From JAHCHG01 sp965214585 (GTDB lineage Bacteria; Acidobacteriota; Blastocatellia; Pyrinomonadales; Pyrinomonadaceae): a DNA stretch of 64,000 nucleotides. This document shows, piece by piece, positions 41,431-50,000 of the stretch. Positions within the stretch are counted from its first letter, which is position 1, and every line of letters begins with the position of its first letter. The stretch is taken from the NCBI GenBank assembly GCA_965214585.1, contig OZ243957.1, forward strand, positions 1,922,001 through 1,986,000. Direction: 5' to 3'. Made by a program: the position numbers and the translations under genes. The notes under the pieces were generated by a model, which was given only the letters and a program-made list of their open reading frames with translations, did not search any database and was not told the origin of the DNA.

Positions 41431-42618
41431 ATGTCGAAAGAGAAATTTGATAGAAGCAAGCCGCACGTCAACATCGGGACAATCGGACACGTTGATCACG
41501 GCAAGACGACCTTGACCGCCGCCATTACCAAAGTGATGAGCAAGCATAACGAGAAGATGACTTTCCGTTCGTTCGATTCGATTGACAACGCGCCGGAAGA
41601 ACGCGCTCGCGGGATAACGATTGCTACCGCGCACGTCGAATACGAAACGCCGAACCGCCACTACGCGCACGTTGACTGTCCCGGACACGCCGATTACGTC
41701 AAGAATATGATTACCGGCGCGGCGCAGATGGACGGAGCGATTTTAGTTGTCGCCTCAACCGACGGTCCGATGCCGCAAACCAGAGAACACATTCTGCTGG
41801 CAAGACAGGTCGGAGTTCCGGCGATGGTCGTGTTTATGAACAAGGTGGATATGGTGGACGACGAAGAACTGCTCGAACTCGTTGAACTGGAGATCAGAGA
41901 ACTGCTCTCGTCTTACGAATTTCCGGGCGACGATATTCCGGTGGTGCAAGGCTCGGCACTGAAAGCTCTGGAAGGCGATGCGAAATGGGAAGCAACCGTT
42001 GACGAACTGATGCAGGCGGTGGACGATTATATTCCGACACCGGAGAGGGAAACGGACAAACCGTTTCTGATGCCGGTTGAAGACATCTTCACGATACAGG
42101 GACGCGGCACGGTGGCGACGGGCAGAATCGAGCGAGGGATTGTCAAAGTCAACGAGCCGGTTGAGATTGTCGGCATCAAGGATACGATGAACTCGGTTTG
42201 CACGGGAGTCGAGATGTTCAAGAAACTTCTCGACGAAGGCGTGGCTGGAGATAACGTCGGCTTGCTTTTAAGAGGAGTGGATAGAAAGGACATCGAGAGA
42301 GGACAAGTGATAGCCAAGCCGGGTTCGATCACTCCGCACACGAAATTCAAGGCGGAAGCCTACGTCTTGACAAAAGAAGAAGGCGGACGGCACACGCCGT
42401 TCTTTACGGGCTACCGCCCGCAGTTCTACTTTCGGACGACGGACGTAACGGGCGTGGCGAACTTGCCGGAAGGAGTGGAGATGGTGATGCCGGGCGATAA
42501 TATCCAGATGGAGATTGAGTTGATCGCGCCGATAGCGATGGAGAAAGGCTTGCGGTTCGCCATCAGAGAAGGCGGGCGGACGGTTGGCGCGGGAACGGTA
42601 ACGGAAATCGTTGAATAG
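41431..42618 (+). CDS. tuf: Elongation factor Tu
   Basis: 395 residues. GTPase motifs G1 GHVDHGKTTL, G3 DCPGHADYVKNM and G4 NKVD are intact, and domains 2 and 3 (GRGTVATGRIERG, RTTDVTG, MPGDNIQMEIELI) follow. It carries aminoacyl-tRNA to the ribosome A site. AGAGGAA precedes the ATG. It lies after tRNA-Tyr/Gly/Thr and before rpmG-tRNA-Trp-secE-nusG, the conserved arrangement. A heptamer hairpin follows the gene at 42626-42696, between it and rpmG. Confidence 0.98.
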   Translation: MSKEKFDRSKPHVNIGTIGHVDHGKTTLTAAITKVMSKHNEKMTFRSFDSIDNAPEERARGITIATAHVEYETPNRHYAHVDCPGHADYVKNMITGAAQMDGAILVVASTDGPMPQTREHILLARQVGVPAMVVFMNKVDMVDDEELLELVELEIRELLSSYEFPGDDIPVVQGSALKALEGDAKWEATVDELMQAVDDYIPTPERETDKPFLMPVEDIFTIQGRGTVATGRIERGIVKVNEPVEIVGIKDTMNSVCTGVEMFKKLLDEGVAGDNVGLLLRGVDRKDIERGQVIAKPGSITPHTKFKAEAYVLTKEEGGRHTPFFTGYRPQFYFRTTDVTGVANLPEGVEMVMPGDNIQMEIELIAPIAMEKGLRFAIREGGRTVGAGTVTEIVE

Positions 42619-42625
42619 AAGAAAA

Positions 42626-42696
42626 GGTTAGCGGTTAGCTGACAGCAGTTAGCCGTAAAGGAAAAAACAGCTAACAGCTAACTGTTATCAGCTAAC
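42626..42696. repeat. Heptamer array with inverted partner (GGTTAGC type) after tuf
   Basis: Left GGTTAGC GGTTAGC TGACAGC AGTTAGC (42626-42653); right AGCTAAC AGCTAAC TGTTATC AGCTAAC (42669-42696). It forms a hairpin in the 104-bp tuf-rpmG gap. Confidence 0.85.
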
Positions 42697-42722
42697 AACG
42701 AACAAAACTTGAGGTAAATTTT

Positions 42723-42875
42723 ATGCCACGCGATAATATTATTTTACAATGTACTGATTGCAAAGAGCGCAATTATACAACGACGAAAAACAAAAAGAAT
42801 ACGCCGGGAAGACTTGAATTTAAAAAGTTTTGCCCGCGTTGTCGTTGCCACACTTTGCACAGAGAAAATAAATAG
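42723..42875 (+). CDS. rpmG: Large-subunit ribosomal protein bL33
   Basis: 50 residues: starts MPRDNIILQCTDCKERNY and ends RLEFKKFCPRCRCHTLHRENK less one. It belongs to the zinc-binding bL33 type, with two C-x-x-C pairs (CTDC and CPRC). GAGGTAAA precedes the ATG. It sits between tuf and tRNA-Trp-secE, its usual place. The gene is short and easily missed. Confidence 0.95.
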   Translation: MPRDNIILQCTDCKERNYTTTKNKKNTPGRLEFKKFCPRCRCHTLHRENK

Positions 42876-42884
42876 CCTGATTTT

Positions 42885-42955
42885 CGATTTGTGATTAATG
42901 AATTGCGATTTGTTTTTAGTTTATAAAGCCGCAATCTCAAAATCTAAAATCGAAA
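42885..42955. repeat. Heptamer array with inverted partner (CGATTTG type) after rpmG
   Basis: Left CGATTTG TGATTAA TGAATTG CGATTTG TTTTTAG (42885-42919); right CAATCTC AAAATCT AAAATCG (42932-42952). Between rpmG and tRNA-Trp. Confidence 0.7.
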
Positions 42956-42964
42956 ATTTATTTT

Positions 42965-43040
42965 AGGGGTATGGTGTCAATGGCTAGCACGTCGGTCTCC
43001 AAAACCGTAGGTCCGGGTTCGAGTCCTGGTACCCCTGCCA
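42965..43040 (+). tRNA. tRNA-Trp (CCA)
   Basis: Acceptor AGGGGTA pairs with TACCCCT, anticodon loop CTCCAAA (CCA), T-loop TTCGAGT; CCA end is encoded at 43038-43040. The secE gene follows at once. Confidence 0.95.
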
Positions 43041-43062
43041 TTAAATTTTAAGGAGTATAAAA

Positions 43063-43311
43063 GTGGCAGAAGAAGTCAGCACTTTAGATAAAAAAAGTAA
43101 CGAGTCGGAAGGTGTCGGCGAATTTATTCGCAAAACGCGCGAGGAAGTTGATAAAACCACATTTCCTTCATCCGAGGACGTGAGAAATACGACCATCGTA
43201 GTTATTATCAGCGTTATTTTCTTTGCGGTATATTTATTTTTAATTGACAAAATTTGGGTTTTCCTGTTGGACGGCTTAACTTCGTTGGTTAATAAACTTG
43301 TCGGAATATAA
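43063..43311 (+). CDS. secE: Preprotein translocase subunit SecE
   Basis: 82 residues, GTG start with AAGGAG 8-9 nt upstream. The N-terminal acidic region is followed by the conserved amphipathic segment GEFIRKTREEVDKTTFPSSEDV and one membrane helix (TIVVIISVIFFAVYLFLIDKI). SecE clamps SecY in the protein-export channel. Directly before nusG as in nearly all bacteria. Confidence 0.95.
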   Translation: MAEEVSTLDKKSNESEGVGEFIRKTREEVDKTTFPSSEDVRNTTIVVIISVIFFAVYLFLIDKIWVFLLDGLTSLVNKLVGI

Positions 43312-43321
43312 GGATTGAAAA

Positions 43322-43882
43322 ATGAAACAGTGGTATTTTATCCACACATATTCAGGTCACGAAAATAAAGTCTTGGAAAGTTTAAATGCCCGGATTCGGG
43401 ATATGGAACTCGATGACCTTATTACGGAAGTTTTGCTTCCGAAAGAAACGGTTGTCGAGATGCGCGGCAATAAGCGCATCGAAACTCAGCGAATGTTTTA
43501 TCCCGGATACGTTTTAGTCGAGGTCGAATGCACTGAGCAGGGGCGGATTCCCGACAATGTTTTTCACGTTATTAAAGCAACGCCGAAAGTTACGGGATTT
43601 CTCGGCGGAAAAAATCCGACACCTCTGACGCAGGAAGAAGTTGACCAGATTATCCGCAACGTAGAAGAAGCGGTAGATAAACCGAAACCGAAGTTTAGTT
43701 ACGAAATCGGCGAAGTCGTCCGCATTAAGTCAGGTCCTTTTGCGAGTTTTACGGGCAAGGTCGAGGAAGTCAATGAAGAGAAAACAACTCTGAAAGTTAC
43801 CGTGACGATTTTCGGGCGTTCGACTCCGGTTGAATTAAACTTTTTGGATGTTGAAAAAGTTACGTTTGCGGAAGAAGAATAA
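43322..43882 (+). CDS. nusG: Transcription termination/antitermination factor NusG
   Basis: 186 residues. The NGN domain starts MKQWYFIHTYSGHENKV and contains MFYPGYVLVEVE; the C-terminal KOW domain contains GEVVRIKSGPFASFTGKVEEV. NusG binds RNA polymerase and Rho or S10. AAGGATT precedes the ATG. A 130-bp gap holding a heptamer hairpin and a small stem-loop separates it from rplK. Confidence 0.97.
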   Translation: MKQWYFIHTYSGHENKVLESLNARIRDMELDDLITEVLLPKETVVEMRGNKRIETQRMFYPGYVLVEVECTEQGRIPDNVFHVIKATPKVTGFLGGKNPTPLTQEEVDQIIRNVEEAVDKPKPKFSYEIGEVVRIKSGPFASFTGKVEEVNEEKTTLKVTVTIFGRSTPVELNFLDVEKVTFAEEE

Positions 43883-43884
43883 AT

Positions 43885-43958
43885 TTGTTGATTGTTGATA
43901 GTTCATTGTTAATTGTTTGCGAAGTTTGCGGTTCAATTAACTATCAACAACTAACTAA
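43885..43958. repeat. Heptamer array with inverted partner (TTGTTGA type) after nusG
   Basis: Left TTGTTGA TTGTTGA TAGTTCA TTGTTAA TTGTTTG (43885-43919); right CAATTAA CTATCAA CAACTAA CTAA (43934-43958). Directly after the nusG stop. Confidence 0.85.
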
Positions 43959-43967
43959 AATTAATTA

Positions 43968-43998
43968 TAGAGGACATTTTCGGGTTTTTACCCGAAAT
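43968..43998 (+). promoter_or_regulatory. Stem-loop in the rplK leader, candidate L1 binding site
   Basis: AGAGGA (near 43968) is followed by a hairpin TTTCGGG-TTTTTA-CCCGAAA (43978-43997) that ends 14 nt before the rplK ATG. No other ribosome site is near the start. In other bacteria L1 represses rplK-rplA by binding a leader stem-loop; that this hairpin does so is inference. Confidence 0.4.
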
Positions 43999-44011
43999 CG
44001 TTAATCGAAAT

Positions 44012-44437
44012 ATGGCAAAGAAAATATCAGGATATATAAAATTACAGATTCCGGCGGGAAAAGCGAATCCCGCGCCGCCGATTGGTCCCGCATTGGGGCA
44101 GCACGGCGTGAATATTATGGAGTTTTGCAAGGCTTTTAATGCGAAAACTCAGGACAACGACCCGGATTTGAAAGTTCCGGTGGTGATTACGGTTTACGCA
44201 GACCGTTCGTTTACATTTGAAACGAAAACTCCGCCGGCGGCTGATTTGATTCGCAAAGCGGCGGGAATTCCGAAAGGTTCGGGCGAGCCGAACAAAGCGA
44301 AAATCGGGACGATTTCTCAGGCGCAGCTTGAAGAAATTGCCAAGACGAAAATGCCCGATCTGAACACGACAAATCTGGAATCGGCAGTTCGCACAATTTC
44401 GGGAACGGCGAAAAGTATGGGGTTGAAAATAGAATAA
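44012..44437 (+). CDS. rplK: Large-subunit ribosomal protein uL11
   Basis: 141 residues, full length. Starts with KKISGYIKLQIPAGKANPAP (PxxGPALGQHGVNIMEFCKA follows), and the C-terminal rRNA-binding domain contains FTFETKTPPAADLIRKAAG and GTAKSMGL. It forms the GTPase stalk base and pairs with rplA, which follows after 126 nt. Its start has a hairpin immediately upstream rather than a normal ribosome site. Confidence 0.97.
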   Translation: MAKKISGYIKLQIPAGKANPAPPIGPALGQHGVNIMEFCKAFNAKTQDNDPDLKVPVVITVYADRSFTFETKTPPAADLIRKAAGIPKGSGEPNKAKIGTISQAQLEEIAKTKMPDLNTTNLESAVRTISGTAKSMGLKIE

Positions 44438-44563
44438 TTTGACGCGGCGAATGGGCGAGGCGGCGATATGGAGATTTGATTTCCCTGCGTAGCCCATCTT
44501 CCGCATCATAATCAGAGGGAGAAAAATTTATTGATTTTTCGTTTGAACCTTGGAGAAATATAA

Positions 44564-45271
44564 ATGGCTAAAAGAGGAAAGAAGTATTTAGAGGCTCTGG
44601 AGAAAATCGAGCCTGATAAAAAATATACTGTGCCGGAAGGCATTGCAAAGGTCAAGGAAATTGCCTTTGCGAATTTTGACGAAACGGTGGAACTGACAAT
44701 GTGGCTCGGCGTTGATCCCAGAAAAGCCGATCAGAATGTGCGCGGAACGATTGTTCTGCCGCACGGTTTGGGCGGCGCGGCGAAAGTCGTCGTTGTTATC
44801 GCGCAGGGCGATAAAATAAAGGAAGCCGAAGAAGCTGGCGCGGATTTTGCGGGCGGCGATGATCTGGTTGACAAGATCAAAGGCGGCTGGCTGGATTTTG
44901 ACACTTTGATCGCCACGCCGGATATGATGCGCGGAGTCGGGCAACTCGGAAAAGTTTTAGGACCGCGCGGTTTGATGCCGAATCCGAAAACGGGAACGGT
45001 GACGATGGATGTCAAAACCGCCGTCGAGGAAACAAAAGCGGGTAAAGTTGAATATCGTGTTGATAAAACGGGCGTTATTCATACGCCGGTTGGCAAGGTT
45101 TCGTTTGATGAACAGAAACTGCTCGAAAATACGAGAACTTTAATAAACGCGGTTGTCAAAGCAAGACCGACGACGACAAAAGGTCGTTATGTGAAAAAGG
45201 TCAATTTAGCGGCAACAATGAGTCCGGGCGTTTTGCTGGATGAAACATTATATATTCAACAACAAAAGTGA
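44564..45271 (+). CDS. rplA: Large-subunit ribosomal protein uL1
   Basis: 235 residues. Domain I and II motifs include RGKKYLEALEKIEPDKKY, VELTMWLGVDPRKADQNVRG, LGPRGLMPNPKTGTV, and GRYVKKVNLAATMSPGV at the end. It binds 23S rRNA at the L1 stalk and in many bacteria represses the rplKA mRNA. TTGGAGAAA precedes the ATG. rplJ follows after 17 nt, so no L10 leader of usual length exists between them. Confidence 0.97.
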   Translation: MAKRGKKYLEALEKIEPDKKYTVPEGIAKVKEIAFANFDETVELTMWLGVDPRKADQNVRGTIVLPHGLGGAAKVVVVIAQGDKIKEAEEAGADFAGGDDLVDKIKGGWLDFDTLIATPDMMRGVGQLGKVLGPRGLMPNPKTGTVTMDVKTAVEETKAGKVEYRVDKTGVIHTPVGKVSFDEQKLLENTRTLINAVVKARPTTTKGRYVKKVNLAATMSPGVLLDETLYIQQQK

Positions 45272-45288
45272 GGTTTTAAAAAAGACTT

Positions 45289-46056
45289 ATGAAATCGAAA
45301 GAACAAAAACAGAAGGATTTGAAAGCCCTCACGGAAGAATTAAATGATTCAAAAACCGCGATGGTTCTCAGTTTTACAAATTTAACCGTTGACAAAGATC
45401 AGGAATTCCGCAAACAGGTGCGCGAAGCGGGCGCGAAATATCAGGTTGTCAAAAACACGATTGCCCGTCTTGCCGTCGAAGGAACGCCGTATGAAAATGC
45501 GAAAGAACATTTAACGGGCGTTTCGGCAATCGCTTGGACGAGCGACGAACCCGTTAATTTATCGAAAGCCGTATCGGATTTTATCAAAGATAATTCACAG
45601 TTTTTCAGCTTTAAAACAGGAATTGTCGAAGGCAAAACGGTTGATTTCGATCAAGTAAAATCAATTGCGAGTCTGCCTTCAAAAGAAGAACTCGTCGGCA
45701 AACTTCTTTTCCTTCTCAACGCGCCGGCACAGCGTCTGGCAACTGTTCTCAATGCAGTTCCGCGCAATCTGGCGGTTGTAATGAAGCAAATCAGCGAAGG
45801 TCAGGGAACGGTTGAAGCACCGAAAGTCGAAACAAAAGAAGATGCAAGGGCGGAAACAGAATCTGCCGAAACCGCTGAAGCGGCTGAAGAAACGAAAGCC
45901 GAAACCGAAACAGCGGAAACGGAAGCACCGGCAACAGAAGAAGTAAAAGCCGAAGCCGCTTCCGACGAAAAAGCCGAAACGGAAACTTCCGTTGAAGAAG
46001 CAAAAGCGGAAACCGCAGAAAATGCGGAAACCGAAACTTCCGGCGAAGAAACCTAA
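45289..46056 (+). CDS. rplJ: Large-subunit ribosomal protein uL10 with long acidic C-terminal extension
   Basis: 255 residues; uL10 is normally about 165-180. Residues 1 to about 172 are ordinary: KSKEQKQKDLKALTEELNDS, then QVVKNTIARLAVEGT and the C-terminal helix that binds uL7/L12 dimers (KLLFLLNAPAQRLATVLNAV). From about residue 173 to 255 the sequence is almost only Glu, Ala, Thr, Lys and Ser, repeating AETE-type units, with no hydrophobic core. It should be disordered and strongly acidic. It stands between rplA and rplL; 269 bp separate it from rplL. Confidence 0.95.
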   Translation: MKSKEQKQKDLKALTEELNDSKTAMVLSFTNLTVDKDQEFRKQVREAGAKYQVVKNTIARLAVEGTPYENAKEHLTGVSAIAWTSDEPVNLSKAVSDFIKDNSQFFSFKTGIVEGKTVDFDQVKSIASLPSKEELVGKLLFLLNAPAQRLATVLNAVPRNLAVVMKQISEGQGTVEAPKVETKEDARAETESAETAEAAEETKAETETAETEAPATEEVKAEAASDEKAETETSVEEAKAETAENAETETSGEET

Positions 46057-46325
46057 GCGGAAAAATCGGAATAAAACAAGTTTTCTAAAACAAGCCGTAT
46101 CCAAGGTAAAACGAGCGAAGCGATTTGTCAGGTCGCTTTTGCGGCTCGGACGTTTTTAAATTATCTGAGATGCACGAAGATAATTATACGTTCCGTTGGG
46201 TTCTATCGGCTGACAACAAAATGTTAATCGTGGTTGATGAATGGTGAATTTTTCGTCATTTTTCCGCAGCGATTAACTAACAATAATAAACACAAGAACC
46301 CTTTTTAGGAGGAAATATAAATAAA
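46057..46325 (+). other. Intergenic region between rplJ and rplL
   Basis: Holds imperfect inverted repeats (for example CGAGCGAAGCGATTTG with CAGGTCGCTTTTGCGGCTCGGA near 46110-46155) and the strong AGGAGG site near 46305-46315 before rplL. No gene is visible. In other bacteria this gap is short; here it may regulate rplL stoichiometry. Confidence 0.45.
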
Positions 46326-46709
46326 ATGGATAGACAAGAAATAGTAGAAGCATTGAAAAATATGCCTTTGATGGAAGTTGCGGATTTGGTAAAGGATATT
46401 GAAACGGCATTCGGCGTTTCGGCGGCGGCGGCTGTTGCGGCTGCTCCGGCGGCGGCGACAGGCGGCGGCGACGGCGCGGCGGCGGCTGAGGAAAAAGATT
46501 CGTTTGACGTAATCTTGACGGCAGCCGGAAGCGGTAAGATCAATGTCATTAAAGCCGTCCGCGAAATCGTTTCGGGACTCGGTTTGAAAGAAGCCAAAGA
46601 GTTGGTTGACAGCGCACCGAAAGCGATTAAAGAAGGCGTAACCAAAGATGAAGCCGACGAGATTGAAAAGAAATTAACAGATGCCGGCGCGACGGTTGAA
46701 GTTAAATAA
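46326..46709 (+). CDS. rplL: Large-subunit ribosomal protein bL12 (L7/L12)
   Basis: 127 residues. N-terminal dimer domain (RQEIVEALKNMPLMEVADLV), Ala/Gly-rich hinge (AAAAVAAAPAAATGGGDGAAAA), and the C-terminal factor-binding domain with EKDSFDVILTAAGSGKINVI, VREIVSGLGLKEAKELVDSAP. It recruits translation GTPases. A strong AGGAGG ribosome site precedes it, fitting the four-to-six copies per ribosome. A hairpin follows the stop. Confidence 0.97.
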   Translation: MDRQEIVEALKNMPLMEVADLVKDIETAFGVSAAAAVAAAPAAATGGGDGAAAAEEKDSFDVILTAAGSGKINVIKAVREIVSGLGLKEAKELVDSAPKAIKEGVTKDEADEIEKKLTDAGATVEVK

Positions 46710-47042
46710 ATTAATTGTTAAACTAACTAAGCGGGTGGAAAATCTGATTTCCAAGTTTTCCACCCGCTTAGTTAAATACAGTTTACAAATTTTCAGACTT
46801 AGAGAGATTTAGTTCTCGTATATAAAAGAAGTGGAGAGTATTTGTCCTTTTCGACACTCTCGAAAAATTTATTTCAGAGCTTAACTGCTAAATAAAAAGC
46901 GGTCGGGGTGAACTTTACCCGTGACCGCATTTGCCGTCTTTATTGAAAATATAATTATTAGAATTCCAATTTACGGAATCTTACCAGTAAAAGAATTTAA
47001 AATCAACAAAAAAATTTCTTCAACCCCTGAGTTTATAAAATT
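46710..47042 (+). promoter_or_regulatory. rplL-rpoB intergenic region with two strong hairpins
   Basis: 333 bp. First hairpin: 19-bp perfect stem (46724-46742 with 46756-46774, core AAGCGGGTGG), not followed by a T run. Second: GCGGTC (46899-46904) with GACCGC (46923-46928). These fit the known attenuator/processing sites between rplL and rpoB in other bacteria, but their role is inference. No gene. Confidence 0.6.
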
Positions 47043-50000
47043 ATGATAGTTAATCCGCTACAAACAAACAAACACGGAGTCGGGCGCAGAACGAGCCAAG
47101 CACCGGAGCGCGTGGATTTTTCAAAAATTGCGACATCCGCCCAAATTCCGAATCTTATAGAAGTTCAGCGCGAATCATACAACCGCTTTTTACAGATGGA
47201 TCTGATTCCCGAAGAACGCGCAAATGTCGGTCTGCAAACGGTTTTTCAGTCAATTTTCCCGGTTTCCGATTTCCGCGAAACGGCGACGCTGGAGTTTGTC
47301 GAATATCAGATCGGAAACTGGCAGTGCAAATGCGGAAGTCTGGAAGGACTCGAACATCTTCGCGCAAATTGTAAGGAATGCGGCGCGAAGATCAAAGTTG
47401 ATCCGTTTAATCAGGCGGAAGTTCTCTGCGACAATTGCGGAACTTTTAACGTCGTCCGCCCGAAACTCTGCACGAACTGCGGCGAACCCGTCGGTTTAAA
47501 GCACAAACACGATCAGAAAGAATGTCAGGAACGCGGAACGTCTTACAGCGTTCCCTTAAAAGTGAAAATCCGCCTGACCGTTTTTGACAAGGACGCGGAC
47601 ACGGGTGTTTCGACGATCCGCGACATCAAGGAAGAAGAAGTCTTTTTCGGCGAAATTCCGCTGATGACCGACAACGGAACATTTATTATCAACGGAACTG
47701 AAAGGGTGATCGTTTCGCAGCTTCACCGTTCGCCGGGAGTTTTCTTTAAAGGTGACCGCGATTCATATCTGGCGAAAGTAATTCCGTATCGCGGTTCGTG
47801 GGTTGAATTTGAATACGACCAGAAGGGAATTTTGCAGTCGCGTCTTGGCAAGCGCAAACTTTTGTCAACAATCTTTTTGCGTGCTTTGGGACTTTGGCTA
47901 AATCCGCAGATTGATATGTCAACGGTTTCCGACAGTATTCTGGAAGAAGTCGTCAAAAATGCCGAGTTTACCGACGCGGATATTCTGAAACAGTTTTATA
48001 CGACGGAAACAGCGTCTGTTGAAAAAGGTAAATTATACTTAAAGATCAAGGAAGACGGCGCGACGCATTTAAAAGGAATGCGGGCGGACGAAGACGTTAA
48101 AGCCGGAAAGGAAAAAATCGTTTCAAGCGGCAAGAAAATAACCGCTTCGGCGATCCGCGAACTGCGTAAAAACAATATCGGGAAGGTTGCCGTTTTCGAT
48201 GCCGATTTTGAGGGCGCGTTTGCCATTGACGACATTATCAATATGGAAACGGGCGAAGTTATTCTCGAAGCGAACAATGAAATAACGGCTTCGGTTTTGC
48301 AGCAGCTTATTGACGAAGGCGTGCAGAGTTTCTCTGTTTTCTTTCCAGAAAAAGACGTGATCGGTTCGGTGATTTCGGCAACTCTGAAAAAAGACGCGGT
48401 TGAAAAGCCGGTTGACGCGCTTTTGGAGATTTACCGCAAAATGCGCCCCGGCGATCCGCCGACTGTTCCGACGGCATATCGCTTGCTCGAAGGAATGTTT
48501 TTCGAGCCGCGCCGCTTTGATCTGTCGCGTGTCGGACGTTTGAAATTTAATATCAAAATGGGCAGACCGATGCTCGAAGATATTGATAAATCTCTGCTCG
48601 AAGCGAAAGATTTTTTTGAAGTCGTCAATTATCTGTTGCGTATGAAACGCGACAGCGACAATTATTATCAGGACGATATTGACCATCTCGGAAACCGAAG
48701 GGTTCGCGCCGTCGGCGAACTGCTGGAAAATCAATTCCGCATCGGTTTAGAGAGAATGGAACGCGCGATCAAGGAAAAAATGTCCATTCAGCAGGATATG
48801 TTTACGACGATGCCGCGCGATCTTGTCAACGCAAAGCCGGTAACGGCGGCGGTGCGTGAGTTTTTCGGTTCGTCGCAACTCTCGCAGTTTATGGATCAGA
48901 CGAATCCGCTTTCGGAAATTACGCATAAACGTCGTCTTTCCGCGCTCGGTCCGGGCGGTCTTTCGCGTGAACGCGCCGGTTTTGAAGTGCGCGACGTTCA
49001 CCCGACGCACTATGGTCGAATTTGTCCGATTGAAACGCCGGAAGGTCCGAACATCGGTCTGATCTCGTCTTTGGCAAGTTTTGCACGAATCAATGAATTC
49101 GGGTTTATAGAATCGCCGTATCGAAAAGTCGAAGACGGGCGCGTTGTCGAATACGTCAAAGTTATCAACGGCGGCGACACGGATTTCAAACCGAATACGC
49201 ATCATCCGCTTGAAGATGTCGAAGCGGCGAACGAGAAATTGAAAAAAGGCGAACGCGAAGCTGAACACGAGCCGTTTCCGTTTTATCTGACGGCTTGGGA
49301 AGAAGATAAATATATTATCGGGCAGGCGAACATTGAACTCGATGAGAAGGGAAATCTGGTTAATGAGCGAAACGCGGCGCGTCTGAAAGGCGAATTTATT
49401 ACGGCATCGCGCGACGACATCGAATATATGGACGTTTCACCGAAACAGCTTGTTTCGGTGGCGGCATCCTTAGTTCCGTTTTTGGAAAACGACGATGCTA
49501 ATCGCGCTCTTATGGGATCGAATATGCAGCGGCAGTCAGTTCCGCTTCTGCAAGCCGAATCGCCGTATGTCGGAACGGGAATGGAAGCGATTGCGGCGCG
49601 TGATTCGGGCGCGGTGGTGATCGCCAAACGCGACGGAATCGTTGATTATGTTGATTCGGAACGGATCATCGTCAAAGCCGACACGAAAACCGAAGGAACA
49701 ATTTCGCGCGAAGTTACCGCCGATATTTACAGCTTGGTGAAATTCACGCGCTCGAATCAAAACACCTGCATCAATCAGCGTCCGATTGTCCAAGTCAGCG
49801 AACGAGTCCGAAAAGGACAAGTGATCGCCGACGGACCTTGCACGGATCGCGGCGAACTCGCGCTTGGAAGAAACGTGCTGGTCGCGTTTATGTCTTGGCG
49901 CGGTTATAACTTTGAAGACGCGATTCTGGTTTCGGAGCGTCTTGTCAAGGAAGATTATTACACTTCGATTCACATCGAAAGTCTGGAAGTCGAAGCCCGT

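Noticed and set aside
41124..43958. Repeat arrays considered as CRISPR
   Set aside because: Units are 7 bp with no spacers and the arms are inverted; no cas genes are present.
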